This document shows positions 51,541-60,376 of a DNA stretch of 64,000 nucleotides, piece by piece. The position numbers and the translations under genes were made by a program. This DNA is from Streptomyces clavuligerus. Its GTDB lineage: Bacteria; Actinomycetota; Actinomycetes; Streptomycetales; Streptomycetaceae. Position 1 is the stretch's first letter. Each line of letters starts with the position of its first letter. Below the pieces are notes generated by a model, which saw nothing but the letters and a program-made list of their open reading frames with translations, had not been told where the DNA came from and ran no database searches. Where the stretch lies: assembly GCF_005519465.1 (NCBI RefSeq), contig NZ_CP027858.1:992001-1056000 (forward strand), in the 5' to 3' direction.

Positions 51541-51588
51541 TTACACGTTTTTCCAGTGAGTAATCATATATTTGCATAATGTGATTAC
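51541..51588 (+). promoter_or_regulatory. AT-rich promoter with inverted repeat across the deacetylase start
   Basis: A strongly AT-rich patch in GC-rich DNA. TTACAC at 51541-51546 is a -35 candidate, with TCATAT at 51564-51569 (17-bp spacer) or TATATT at 51567-51572 as -10 candidates. The inverted repeat GTAATCA (51560-51566) and TGATTAC (51582-51588) spans the GTG start at 51581. The leader would be very short. Confidence 0.5.
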
Positions 51589-52462
51589 ATCTCTGCGGAA
51601 ACTGGCGGCACTGACCGCCCTGGGTGCCGTGCTCGTCGGCTGCGGCAGCCAGCAGAACGCACCGGACAAGCCCCACCGCGCCCCTTCGGGCCCGGCTGCG
51701 GCCAATGGCCCCGAGGCCGTCAAAGCGCCCGCCGTGACGCCGGTCTTCCGGCGGGCCCCCGTCACCGAGGAGACCGAGGAAGGCGAGGAGGAGGCCGAAC
51801 CGACCGTCGCGCTCACCTTTGACGCCGACATGACCGCCGATCAGGGCAGCAGGGCGGTACGGGGAGAGCGCTTCGACAACCCCGACCTGGTCGACACCCT
51901 GCGCACCCTGAAGGTCCCCGCCACGATCTTCATGACCGGACGCTGGGCCGAGGAGTACCCCGACCAGGCCAAGGAGATCGGGAACGACCCGCTGTTCGAG
52001 ATCGGGAACCACTCGTACAGCCACTACGCCTTCACCAACACGGGCGAGTGCCACGAACTCCCCCGGATCAGCAGGGCGCGGATGCTGACGGACGTGAAAC
52101 GGGCCGACACCGCGATCCGCCGGACCGGGGCGCGGCACCTCGTCCCCTACTTCCGCTTCCCCGGCGGCTGCTTCGACAAGGAGTCGCTGCGGGCCATCGC
52201 CCCGGCGGGGAAGACAGCCGTGCAGTGGGACGTCGTCAGCGGGGACGCGTTCGCCAACTACGCGGACGCCGTGGTGGAACAGGTGCTCAACGACGTGACC
52301 CCCGGGTCCGTGGTGGTACTGCACCTGACCCGGAGCGCGGCCCCCGTCACGGAGGCGGCGATCGAGCAGATCGTGCCGGAGCTGCGCGACCGCGGCTTCA
52401 AGCTGGTCAAGGTCTCGGAGCTGATGAAGCAGCGGGAGCGGAAGCCGAAGCTGGCGGAGTGA
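51581..52462 (+). CDS. Polysaccharide deacetylase family lipoprotein
   Basis: 293 aa. Signal peptide with lipobox VLVGC (Cys about residue 21), then a 50-residue Pro/Ala/Glu-rich linker and a NodB homology domain: VALTFDADMTADQG (Asp-Asp), EIGNHSYSHYAF (His-x3-His), YFRFPGGCFDKESLRAI and the late VVVLHLT His. This points to metal-dependent de-N-acetylation of cell-wall or surface glycan outside the membrane. The GTG at 51581 was chosen; the TTG nine bases upstream is less likely. Confidence 0.9.
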   Translation: MITSLRKLAALTALGAVLVGCGSQQNAPDKPHRAPSGPAAANGPEAVKAPAVTPVFRRAPVTEETEEGEEEAEPTVALTFDADMTADQGSRAVRGERFDNPDLVDTLRTLKVPATIFMTGRWAEEYPDQAKEIGNDPLFEIGNHSYSHYAFTNTGECHELPRISRARMLTDVKRADTAIRRTGARHLVPYFRFPGGCFDKESLRAIAPAGKTAVQWDVVSGDAFANYADAVVEQVLNDVTPGSVVVLHLTRSAAPVTEAAIEQIVPELRDRGFKLVKVSELMKQRERKPKLAE

Positions 52463-52493
52463 GACCGGGCGGGGCGCGCACCCGCGCCCCGGC

Positions 52494-52536
52494 GGCCGGG
52501 TACGGGGAGACCCCCGCGGGCTTCCCGTACCCGGCC
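52494..52536. terminator. Bidirectional terminator between deacetylase and AIM24 genes
   Basis: A perfect 13-bp stem (GGCCGGGTACGGG at 52494-52506 with 52524-52536) and a 17-nt loop, between convergent genes. Confidence 0.8.
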
Positions 52537-52543
52537 CGGCCGG

Positions 52544-53218
52544 TCAGTTCGAGGTCTTCTGCGGCAGCAGCTCACTGGGCCGGACCACCACGAAGCCCTC
52601 GCCCGAGAGCATGAGCTGCACGGCCTCGCCGGAGCCGCCGCGCACCATCGAGCCGAAGGACTGCGAGCGGTTGATCGAGGTCTCCAGACGGGCGCTCCAG
52701 CCCACGACCGCGTTGGTGTCCACGCAGACCGGCTGCTGAGGCGTCACCGGGATCACGACGGGCGTGCCCTCGCAGATGACGGCGAGCTTGCCGGAGCCGC
52801 TGAAGACGCTGTTGAAGAGCCCGCCACCGGCGGCGCCGACGCCCTTCACCGTCTTGATCTCGTACGACAGGGTGGAGTCGAAACAGAGCACGTTGCGGCC
52901 GTTGACGGTCAGCGAGTCGCCCTGCTCTATCTCCACGATGAAGCAGTTGTTGGCCTCGTGGGCGAACCACGCCTCCCCCTGCCCGCGCACGGCCATCAGC
53001 GCCAGTCCCTCACCGGTCACGGCGCGCTTGAGCATGCCGCCGATGCCCTGGCCCTTCCGCTCGAACTGGAGATTGCCGCGGAAGGCGATCATCGAGCCCT
53101 GGCGGGCGTGCATCTCACCGTTGACGACGTACTTGACCGACTTGGCGTTCTGGAGGGACATCCCCGGGACGGTGGCGGGCTGGGCCATGTTCTCGGAGGC
53201 GAAGAGGTCGCTTTTCAT
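52544..53218 (-). CDS. AIM24 family protein
   Basis: 224 aa. Beta-rich AIM24/TerD-like family domain: SVKYVVNGEMHARQGSMIAFRGNLQFERKGQGIGGMLKRAVTGEGLALMAVRGQGEAWFAH, DSLTVNGRNVLCFDSTLSYEIKTVKGVGAAGGGLFNSVFSGSGKLAVICEGTPVVIPV and the C-terminal GSGEAVQLMLSGEGFVVVRPSE. Bacterial members are soluble and of unknown function. The ATG at 53218 has AAGGA eight bases upstream. Divergent from the PTH2-type gene. Confidence 0.9.
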   Translation of the reverse strand: MKSDLFASENMAQPATVPGMSLQNAKSVKYVVNGEMHARQGSMIAFRGNLQFERKGQGIGGMLKRAVTGEGLALMAVRGQGEAWFAHEANNCFIVEIEQGDSLTVNGRNVLCFDSTLSYEIKTVKGVGAAGGGLFNSVFSGSGKLAVICEGTPVVIPVTPQQPVCVDTNAVVGWSARLETSINRSQSFGSMVRGGSGEAVQLMLSGEGFVVVRPSELLPQKTSN

Positions 53219-53327
53219 ACGGTGCATCCTTACCAGGAGGGATTCACGCGCACAACATCGTCCGGTGATGGCGCGGCGGCGGGGTGCGGCGGCGGCGGGC
53301 CGCCACCGGCCTGGCAGACTGGCCCGG

Positions 53328-54035
53328 GTGAGCAGCGAAGACCCCCAGCACGCCGAGAGCGCCGAGAGCGCGGAGCGCGACGAGGCCCCGCAGTACGTCC
53401 TTCCGCTCGTCGTCCGCATCGAGAAGGCCGGGCCCCCGGCGCGCACCGACGCGCTGGAGACCGCCGCCCGCGCGGTGCTGACCCTCCTCGCCGACGAGCG
53501 GAGCCGGGACGGCGGCGTCTGGGAGAAGGCCGTACGCGACTGGGAGGACGCCCGTATCCGCAAGGTGGTGCGGCGGGCGCGGGGCGCGGAGTGGCGCAAG
53601 GCGTCGGGGCTGCCGGGGATCACCGTGACCGGTGAACACGCGGAGGTCCGGGTCTTCCCGCCGGTGCCGCTGGACGGCTGGCCCAAGGAACTGGCCAAGC
53701 TCCAGGTCTCCGGCACCGAACTGGACGACCCGGCGGCACCGCCCGCCGCGCTGCCGGACGCCCCGGTGCTCTGGCTGAACCCGGGCGTCCCGATGTCGGC
53801 GGGCAAGGCCATGGCCCAGGCGGGCCACGCCGCCCAACTCGCCTGGTGGGACCTGCCCGCCCCGGCCCGCACGGCGTGGGCCGCCGGGGGCTTCCCCCTC
53901 TCCGTGCGCACCCCGTCCCCGTCCCGGTGGTCCGACCTGACCGGGGCGGGCCTCCCGGTGGTGCGTGACGCCGGTTTCACGGAGATCGCACCGAACACAT
54001 GCACGGTGGTGGCGGACCACCGGGCGCTGCTCTGA
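53328..54035 (+). CDS. PTH2-type peptidyl-tRNA hydrolase-like protein
   Basis: 235 aa. Residues about 145-235 hold a PTH2 domain (NPGVPMSAGKAMAQAGHAAQLAWWDLPAPARTAWAAGGFPLSVRTP and GLPVVRDAGFTEIAPNTCTVVA). The first 140 residues are a helical extension with EKAVRDWEDARIRKVVRRARGAEWRKA. PTH2 enzymes free peptides from stalled peptidyl-tRNA. The GTG at 53328 has no Shine-Dalgarno; CAGACT at 53315-53320 ends seven bases before it, so the mRNA may be leaderless. Confidence 0.8.
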   Translation: MSSEDPQHAESAESAERDEAPQYVLPLVVRIEKAGPPARTDALETAARAVLTLLADERSRDGGVWEKAVRDWEDARIRKVVRRARGAEWRKASGLPGITVTGEHAEVRVFPPVPLDGWPKELAKLQVSGTELDDPAAPPAALPDAPVLWLNPGVPMSAGKAMAQAGHAAQLAWWDLPAPARTAWAAGGFPLSVRTPSPSRWSDLTGAGLPVVRDAGFTEIAPNTCTVVADHRALL

Positions 54036-54188
54036 CCCCGGCGCGGGGTCCGGCCTCGGCGGGGCTTCCCCTCCCCCGGCCCCGTCTTCCCGGTGCCCCC
54101 TGTTCCCGCGTGAAATCGCTCCGCCCCGTGGAACCGTGGAACCTCTGAGGAAGCTCTGAACGTCTCCTGCCCAGGGTTCAGTACCGTG

Positions 54189-54212
54189 GGTCATGGTTAC
54201 AGCATGACCATG
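54189..54212. promoter_or_regulatory. Inverted repeat upstream of the DUF692 gene
   Basis: GGTCATG (54189-54195) and CATGACC (54203-54209) form a 7-bp inverted repeat with a 7-nt spacer; CATGGT/ACCATG (54192-54212) overlaps it. It lies 50 bp before the DUF692 start and is a possible operator. The rest of 54036-54262 shows no gene. Confidence 0.45.
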
Positions 54213-54262
54213 GCGAGAATCGGTCCCCGGTCCCTGACGGGGCCGAGGAGGGGGGCGGGGAC

Positions 54263-55636
54263 ATGGAGCTGGGGATCGGGATCGGGTGGCGGCCGGAGAT
54301 CGCGGAGGTGGTGGCGGAGCTGCCGGGGGTCGACTGGGTCGAGGTGGTGGCCGAGAACATATGCCCCGGGCATGTTCCCGAGGCGCTGGAGCGGTTGCGT
54401 TCGCGTGGGGTGCGGGTCGTGCCGCACGGGGTCTCGCTGGGGCTCGGCGGGGCGGACCGGCCGGACGCGGGGAAGCTCGCCGCGCTGGCGCGCCGGGCCG
54501 AGGCCCTCGGGTCGCCGCTGGTCACGGAGCACATCGCGTTCGTCCGCGCCGGGGGGCCGCTGACCGCGTCGCGGACCCTGGAGGCGGGCCATCTGCTGCC
54601 GGTGCCGCGCACCCGTGACGCTCTGCGGGTGCTGTGCGAGAACGTGCGGATCGCGCAGGACTCGCTTCCCGTACCGCTCGCCGTGGAGAACATCGCCGCG
54701 CTGTTCTCCTGGCCCCACGAGGAGCTGACCGAGGGGCAGTTCCTGGCCGAGCTGGTCGAACGCACCGGGGTGCGGCTGCTCGTCGACGTGGCCAATCTCC
54801 ACACCAACCGGGTCAACCGCGGCGAGGACCCCGCGAAGGCCCTGGACGAGCTGCCCGTCGAGGCGATCGCGTACGTCCATGTCGCGGGCGGCGTCGAGCG
54901 GGACGGCGTCTGGCACGACACCCACGCCCACCCGGTGCCCGAGCCGGTCCTCGACGTGCTGCGGGAGCTGCGGGCCCGGGTCCGGCCCCCCGGGGTGCTG
55001 CTGGAGCGCGACGACGACTTCCCGCCCGGCGAGGAGCTGGCCCGCGAGCTGGACACCGTCCGGGCCACGCTGCGGAGCGCCGCGCCGCGGACCGCCGCGG
55101 TCCCCGCGCCCCGGCGCGCGCCGACCCGACCCGCCGAGCCCGCCAAGAACACAGAGCCCGCCGAGCCCGCCGAAGCCGCCGAGAACACCGAGCCCGCCCT
55201 GCCCGCCGACGGCGAAGCCGTCGAGGGCGCCGTACGCGAACGGCTCGCCCTCGGCCAGGTCGCGCTGCTCTCCGCCCTGGTCGCGGGCACCCCCGCCCCC
55301 GAGGGCTTCGACGCCCGGCGGCTGCGGACCCAGCGCCGCGCCCTGGCCGCCAAGCGCGCGTCGGTCGTCGCGAAGGTCGCGCCCGAGCTGCGCGACATCC
55401 TCGGTGACGGCTACCGCGCCGCGTTCCTCTCGTACGCCCGGAACCGGCCGATGCACCACGGGTACCGCAGGGACGCCCTGGACTTCGCCGAGCATCTGCT
55501 CATCGCGGGAACGCCGGTCGACGACCGGGCCCGACGCCGGCTCACCCACTGGTGGGAGGAGCGCGTCACACCTCAGCCGCCGCGGCGCACGACCCGGATG
55601 GTCCGTGCCGCCCGCGCCGTCCTCATACGGAGGTAA
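54263..55636 (+). CDS. DUF692-family (MNIO) enzyme with an extra C-terminal domain
   Basis: 457 aa. Residues 1-270 form the DUF692 TIM barrel with the expected metal ligands: [60 protein letters not shown] and LLERDDDFP. Known DUF692 members are multinuclear non-heme iron oxidases that modify Cys or Asp residues of RiPP peptides (for example MbnB). Residues about 277-322 are a Pro/Ala/Glu linker; residues 325-457 are a helical domain ([28 protein letters not shown]) seen in actinobacterial members, possibly substrate-binding. The coupled next gene encodes a Gly/Cys-tailed membrane protein. Confidence 0.9.
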   Translation: MELGIGIGWRPEIAEVVAELPGVDWVEVVAENICPGHVPEALERLRSRGVRVVPHGVSLGLGGADRPDAGKLAALARRAEALGSPLVTEHIAFVRAGGPLTASRTLEAGHLLPVPRTRDALRVLCENVRIAQDSLPVPLAVENIAALFSWPHEELTEGQFLAELVERTGVRLLVDVANLHTNRVNRGEDPAKALDELPVEAIAYVHVAGGVERDGVWHDTHAHPVPEPVLDVLRELRARVRPPGVLLERDDDFPPGEELARELDTVRATLRSAAPRTAAVPAPRRAPTRPAEPAKNTEPAEPAEAAENTEPALPADGEAVEGAVRERLALGQVALLSALVAGTPAPEGFDARRLRTQRRALAAKRASVVAKVAPELRDILGDGYRAAFLSYARNRPMHHGYRRDALDFAEHLLIAGTPVDDRARRRLTHWWEERVTPQPPRRTTRMVRAARAVLIRR

Positions 55637-55641
55637 GAGCC

Positions 55642-56610
55642 ATGGGCACAGCCGCAGTCATCATCCTGCTCGCGTTCGCGGGAGCCTGCTCCGGTCTCCT
55701 CGTCCTGGAGTCGCGGACCCGGCGCGGCACCCCCCGTTTCGACGGGGTCGCCGTCCTCCACGACGTCCATGAGGCCGCCTTTCTGAGCGGCGGACCGCCA
55801 CGGGTCGTGGACACCGCGCTCGCGGCGATGAACGGCGACGGACGGCTGCTGATCGGCGAGCCGGGCATCGTCTCCGTCGCGGACCGGGTCGTCCGCCACC
55901 CGGTCCAGCAGGCGGTGTACGACACGCTCGACAACGCGCCGAACGGCTCCGTGGTCCATCTGCGGGCCCGGGCCATGCGGCACCACACCGTCCAGGGGAT
56001 CGGGGACGGGCTCGCCCGGCGCGGGCTGCTGCTGCCGCGCGGCCCGAGACGGGGGTTCGTGGACTTCCTGGGCTGTGTGCTGGCCGTGGTCTCGGCCCTG
56101 GCGACCCTCGTGGTGATCGTGGCCACGATCCTCAGCTACGACCTGGACTGGGACCGGCCTCCCGTTCCCTTCGCGCTGCTGACGCTGCCCGCGACCCTCA
56201 CGGGGCTGATCACCGGTCTTCTCGTCGTCTCCCGGTGCCGCGCCCGCGTCAGCAAGCAGGGCAGGCAGGCCCTGGCCGGATACCGCAAGCAGCACGCGGA
56301 GACCGAGGACCCGGCCACCCTGGTCGCGACCAAGGGGCCGCGGGCCCTGCCGAAGTCCGCGGCGCAGACCGTGCTGGTCGCCGCCGCCCTCACCACGGTC
56401 GTCCTGCTGGACTCGACGCGGAGCGACGGCATGGCCGTGGCCGCCCCGTGGTGCGGCTCCTCCGACGGCTACGGCGACGGGGGGAGCGGCGCGGGCGGAG
56501 GAGACGGCGGCGGGGACGGCGGCGGCGGGGACGGCGGCGGCGGGGACGGCGGCGGCGGGGACGGGGACGGGGGAGGCTGCGGGGGGTGCGGCGGCTGCGG
56601 CTGCGGCTGA
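55642..56610 (+). CDS. TIGR04222-type membrane protein with Gly-rich, Cys-ending tail
   Basis: 322 aa. N-terminal membrane segment (residues 2-21), a soluble domain to about 135 (VLHDVHEAAFLSGGPPRVVDTALAAM and LLIGEPGIVSVADRVV, the TIGR04222 pattern), helices near 140-165, 174-196 and 240-257, then a tail. Residues 271-322 are nearly all Gly/Asp, with Cys at 271, 313, 316, 319 and 321. GGAGGT eight bases before ATG 55642 overlaps the stop of the DUF692 gene (5-bp gap). Such pairs recur in actinobacteria; function unknown. The tail could be the substrate of the DUF692 enzyme, which is inference. Confidence 0.9.
   Translation: MGTAAVIILLAFAGACSGLLVLESRTRRGTPRFDGVAVLHDVHEAAFLSGGPPRVVDTALAAMNGDGRLLIGEPGIVSVADRVVRHPVQQAVYDTLDNAPNGSVVHLRARAMRHHTVQGIGDGLARRGLLLPRGPRRGFVDFLGCVLAVVSALATLVVIVATILSYDLDWDRPPVPFALLTLPATLTGLITGLLVVSRCRARVSKQGRQALAGYRKQHAETEDPATLVATKGPRALPKSAAQTVLVAAALTTVVLLDSTRSDGMAVAAPWCGSSDGYGDGGSGAGGGDGGGDGGGGDGGGGDGGGGDGDGGGCGGCGGCGCG
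56506..56574 (+). repeat. 15-bp repeat coding for GGGGD units
   Basis: About four units of GGCGGCGGCGGGGAC, in frame, extend the Gly/Asp tail of the TIGR04222-type protein. The Cys codons lie after the repeat. Confidence 0.9.
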
Positions 56611-56678
56611 CCGCCGGGCGGGCCCCTGCCCGGACGGGGCTCATTGGCAGGGCGGCGGCGGGCGCCTAGGGTGCGGTC

Positions 56679-58211
56679 ATGCCCATGCGGACCTCGTACG
56701 ACGCGGTGGTGGTGGGCGGTGGCCACAACGGTCTGGTCGCCGCCGCGTATCTGGCCCGGGCCGGGCGCTCGGTGCTGGTCCTGGAGCGTTCCCCGGCCAC
56801 CGGCGGGGCGGCCGTCTCCGCGCGGCCCTTCGCCGGGGTCGACGCGCGGCTGTCGCGCTACTCGTACCTGGTGTCGCTGCTGCCCGACCGGATCGTGCGC
56901 GATCTGGGGCTCGACTTCGCCGTCCGCCGCCGGACGGTCTCCTCGTACACCCCGGTCGGGGACGGCGGGCTGCTGATCGGCGGCGGGCGCACCCGGGAGT
57001 CCTTCGCCGCGCTCACCGGGGGCGACCGGGAGTACACGGCGTGGCGGGAGTTCCACGCGATGACGGGGCGGCTGGCCGCGCGGGTCTTCCCGACGCTGAC
57101 GGAGCCGTTGCCCCGGCGGGCGGAGCTGCGGGCCCTCGTCGACGACGAGCGGGCGTGGCGGGCGCTGTTCGAGGAGCCCGTCGGGGTGGCGGTCGAGGAG
57201 TGGTTCTCCCACGACGTGGTCCGGGGGGTGGTGCTCACGGACGCCCTGATCGGCACCTTCGCCGACGCACACGACCCGGGTCTGGCGCAGAACCGGTGCT
57301 TCCTCTACCACGTCGTCGGCGGGGGCACGGGCGAGTGGAACGTGCCGGTCGGGGGCATGGGCGCGCTGACGGACGCGCTCGCGACGGCGGCGCGGCGCGC
57401 CGGGGCCGAGATCCTGACCCGGCACGAGGTCACCCATGTCCACCCGGAGGGGCCGGGCGCGGAGGTCGGCTACCGTACCGAGGACGGCGAGGGGACGGTG
57501 GCCGCCCGGCATGTGCTCGTCAACGCCGCACCGAGGGAACTGGCGGCCCTGCTGGGCGAGGAGCCGCCGCCCGCCGCCGAGGGGTCGCAGTTCAAGGTGA
57601 ACATGGTGCTGCGGCGGCTGCCCCGGCTGCGGGACGGCTCGGTCGACCCGCGCGCCGCGTTCTCCGGCACGTTCCATGTCTCCGAGGGGTACGGGCAGCT
57701 CGCGGCCGCGTACCGCGAGGCCGCCGCCGGGTCGCTGCCGTCCGCGCCCCCGTCGGAGATCTACTGCCATACGCTCACCGACCCGTCGATCCTGGGGCCG
57801 GACCTCGCCGCCGAGGGGTACCAGACCCTCACCCTCTTCGGGCTGCACACGCCCGCCCGGCTCTTCGCCGACGACCCCGAACGGACCCGGGACGAACTCC
57901 TCGCGGCCACCCTCGCCGAACTCGACCGCCATCTCGCGGAGCCGCTCGCGGACTGTCTGGCGACCGACGCCCGGGGCGAGCCGTGCGTCGAGGCCAGGAC
58001 CCCGCTCGACCTGGACCGCGAACTGCGCCTGCCCGGCGGGCACATCTTCCACCGCGACCTCGCCTTCCCGTACGCGGACGAGGCCACCGGCCGCTGGGGC
58101 GTGGCGACCCGCCACCCGTCCGTGCTGCTCTGCGGCGCGGGCGCGGTACGCGGCGGCGGCGTCAGCGGCATCCCGGGCCACAACGCCGCGATGTCCGTTC
58201 TGGGGCACTGA
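56679..58211 (+). CDS. Phytoene-desaturase-like FAD oxidoreductase
   Basis: 510 aa. N-terminal dinucleotide fold YDAVVVGGGHNGLVAAAYLARAGRSVLVLERSPATGGAA (about residues 7-46). C-terminal FAD motif LLCGAGAVRGGGVSGIPGHNAAMSVLGH. The middle has the amine-oxidase/desaturase pattern VPVGGMGALTDALATAARRAGAEIL. This matches the CrtI-related NAD(P)/FAD oxidoreductases common in actinobacteria; no carotenoid genes are nearby, so the substrate is unknown. The ATG at 56679 has an in-frame ATG two codons later. Confidence 0.9.
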   Translation: MPMRTSYDAVVVGGGHNGLVAAAYLARAGRSVLVLERSPATGGAAVSARPFAGVDARLSRYSYLVSLLPDRIVRDLGLDFAVRRRTVSSYTPVGDGGLLIGGGRTRESFAALTGGDREYTAWREFHAMTGRLAARVFPTLTEPLPRRAELRALVDDERAWRALFEEPVGVAVEEWFSHDVVRGVVLTDALIGTFADAHDPGLAQNRCFLYHVVGGGTGEWNVPVGGMGALTDALATAARRAGAEILTRHEVTHVHPEGPGAEVGYRTEDGEGTVAARHVLVNAAPRELAALLGEEPPPAAEGSQFKVNMVLRRLPRLRDGSVDPRAAFSGTFHVSEGYGQLAAAYREAAAGSLPSAPPSEIYCHTLTDPSILGPDLAAEGYQTLTLFGLHTPARLFADDPERTRDELLAATLAELDRHLAEPLADCLATDARGEPCVEARTPLDLDRELRLPGGHIFHRDLAFPYADEATGRWGVATRHPSVLLCGAGAVRGGGVSGIPGHNAAMSVLGH

Positions 58212-58449
58212 GCCGCGCCCCGGGCCCGTCCCGAGGCCCGCGTGGGCCCGACACCGTCGGGGCGGGGAACGGGGGCCGCCCCGCCCCCGTGACGGACTCC
58301 CGGCGTCGGGGCCGCCCGCGGTCGGCGGCCCCGGCTGCGGCAGGCGCTCGGGCACGGGCACGGGCGCCGAGGCGCACGCCGGGGGCGTACGGAAGGCATC
58401 GGCGGCGACACCGTCCGGTGGTGCTTTACACCCGGTACCGCCGGGCGAA

Positions 58450-58494
58450 GGATTCCCCGAATGCCGTCGTCTGCCGCCGCGCGAAGGGGAATCC
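58450..58494 (+). promoter_or_regulatory. Inverted repeat covering the peptidase Shine-Dalgarno
   Basis: GGATTCCCC (58450-58458) pairs perfectly with GGGGAATCC (58486-58494). The right arm contains GGGGA, the Shine-Dalgarno of the ATG at 58496. Folding of the leader would hide the ribosome site. Confidence 0.5.
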
Positions 58495-58495
58495 G

Positions 58496-60135
58496 ATGAG
58501 AGCCGTTGCGAAGTCCGGACTGCTGGCGGGCCTTGGCGCACTCGTCGCCGGAACGCTGGCCGTGGCCCCGCGAACGGCGCCGCCGGGGCCGCTGTCCCGG
58601 CCGCCCCCGCCGAGGACGTCACCTCCGCGGAGGCCGAGGCCCGCGGTGTACGGATCGCCGCCGAACGGGCCGCCGCCGAGGGGATCCCGTTCGGGCGCTG
58701 CCCCGCCGCGGAGTCCCTGCCGGACGAGGTCCGCTGCGGCACCGTGGAGGTTCCGCTCGACTACGCGGAACCGGACGGCCGGCGGATCGAGCTGACGGTG
58801 AGCCGGGGCCGGGCCACCGGTCCCACCGGGGAGCAGCAGGGCGCGCTGGTGTTCAACCCTGGCGGACCCGGCGCCTCCGGAATGTGGTTCCCGCTGCTCG
58901 CGGGGGTCCCGGAGTGGGAGCGGATCGCCCGCGCCTACGACTTCGTCGGCTACGCGCCGCGCGGCGTCGACCGCTCCGCGCCGCTGAGCTGTCAGGACCC
59001 CCGGGAGGCGGTCAGGGCGCCGACCCTCTCCCCCACGCACCCCTCACCCGCGTACAAGAGGGAACGGGTCGCCGAGGCGCGGCGGTACGCGGCGGGCTGT
59101 GCCCGGCACGCGGGTGCGGCGCTGCGGCACTACACCTCGCTCAACAACGCGCGCGATCTCGATGTGCTGCGGGCGGCGCTCGGCGAGGAGCGGCTGACCT
59201 TCATGGGCGCGTCGTACGGGACGTACTTCGGCGCGCTGTACGCGGACCTGTTCCCGTCCCGTGTGCGCCGTATGGTCCTCGACGCGCCGGTGGACCCGGC
59301 CCGGGAGAAGATCTGGTACCGCAGCAACCTGGAGCAGTCGCTGGCGTTCGAGGGCCGCTGGGCCGACTTCCGCGCCTGGGTGGCCCGGCACCACGACGTC
59401 TTCGGTCTGGGGACGAGCCCCGAGGCGGTGGGGCACCACTACGAGGAGGTGCGGGCGCGGCTCGCGGTGCGGCCCGCGGGTGGCCGGGTGGGTCCCGGGC
59501 AGCTCCAGTCGGCGATGCTGGCCGCCGTCTACCACGACGACTTCTGGGAGCCGCGCGCCCGGGCGCTCGCCGCGTATCTGCGCGGGGACGAGGAACCGCT
59601 CGTGGCCCAGGCCGCGCCCCGGGCGGAGCTGGCGCGCGGCGCGGAGAACGCCGCCGCCGTGTACACGGCGATCGAGTGCAACGACGCGCCCTGGCCGCGG
59701 GAGTTCGCGGTGTGGGACCGGGACAACACCGCGCTGGCCCGCAGGGCCCCGTTCGAGACCTGGGACAACGTCTGGATGAATCTGCCGTGCGCCTTCTGGC
59801 CCGCGCCCCGGCAGCAGCCGCTGGAGGTGCGGACCCGGCGCGGGGAGCTGCCGCCGGTGCTGATCCTGGCGGCCGAGCGGGACGCGGCGACCCCGTACGA
59901 GGGGGCGCGGGAGCTGGCCCGGCGGCTCAAGGGCGCAGTGCTCGTCACGGAGGAGGACGCCGGGACCCATGGCATCGGCGGCGGCGCCAACGACTGCGTC
60001 AACGGCCATCTGGAGGAGTATCTGCTGCGGGGAGTGACGCCGGTGCGGCGCGCGTCGTGCGCGCCGCACCCGGAGCCGGACCCGGTGTCGCTGGAGCGGC
60101 GCGGGGCGGAGCCTGTGCTCCGGCACGCCGTCTGA
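58496..60135 (+). pseudogene. Secreted alpha/beta-hydrolase peptidase (TAP-like), frameshifted
   Basis: The ATG at 58496, behind AAGGGGA, opens a good signal peptide, MRAVAKSGLLAGLGALVAGT, but that frame soon becomes nonsense. The mature protein continues in another frame from about 58570 to 60135. One extra C in the CCCC run at 58566-58569 would join them as ...AVAPANGAAGAAVP. The mature part is complete: oxyanion NPGGPGASG, nucleophile in FMGASYGTYFGALY, Asp in ILAAERDAATPYEGA and His in EDAGTHGIGGG, as in Streptomyces tripeptidyl aminopeptidases. Either a true one-base deletion or a sequencing error. Without the shift about 545 aa would be made and exported. Confidence 0.8.
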
Positions 60136-60328
60136 TCTTCCGGGTCGACGAGGCCCTGACCGCTGGTGTGCGGCCCCGGCCTTCGCTTCCGCGCCGTCCC
60201 GACCCTGGCTGGGCTCCGGTACGGGCGTCGCACGGACCCGTCATGGGCCCGGCGAAGGGATGTTACGCGAGGTCGGTCCGCGGCCCGGCAACCGCCTGCC
60301 GGTACCGGGCCCGAACGGACCTGCTACA

Positions 60329-60354
60329 GGGCCCGGGAGGGGTGTCCCGGGCCC
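60329..60354. terminator. Hairpin between peptidase and hemQ
   Basis: A perfect 10-bp stem (GGGCCCGGGA at 60329-60338 with 60345-60354) and a 6-nt loop, in the gap between convergent genes. Confidence 0.7.
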
Positions 60355-60376
60355 GGCGGGCATCGCCCGGTGGGCG

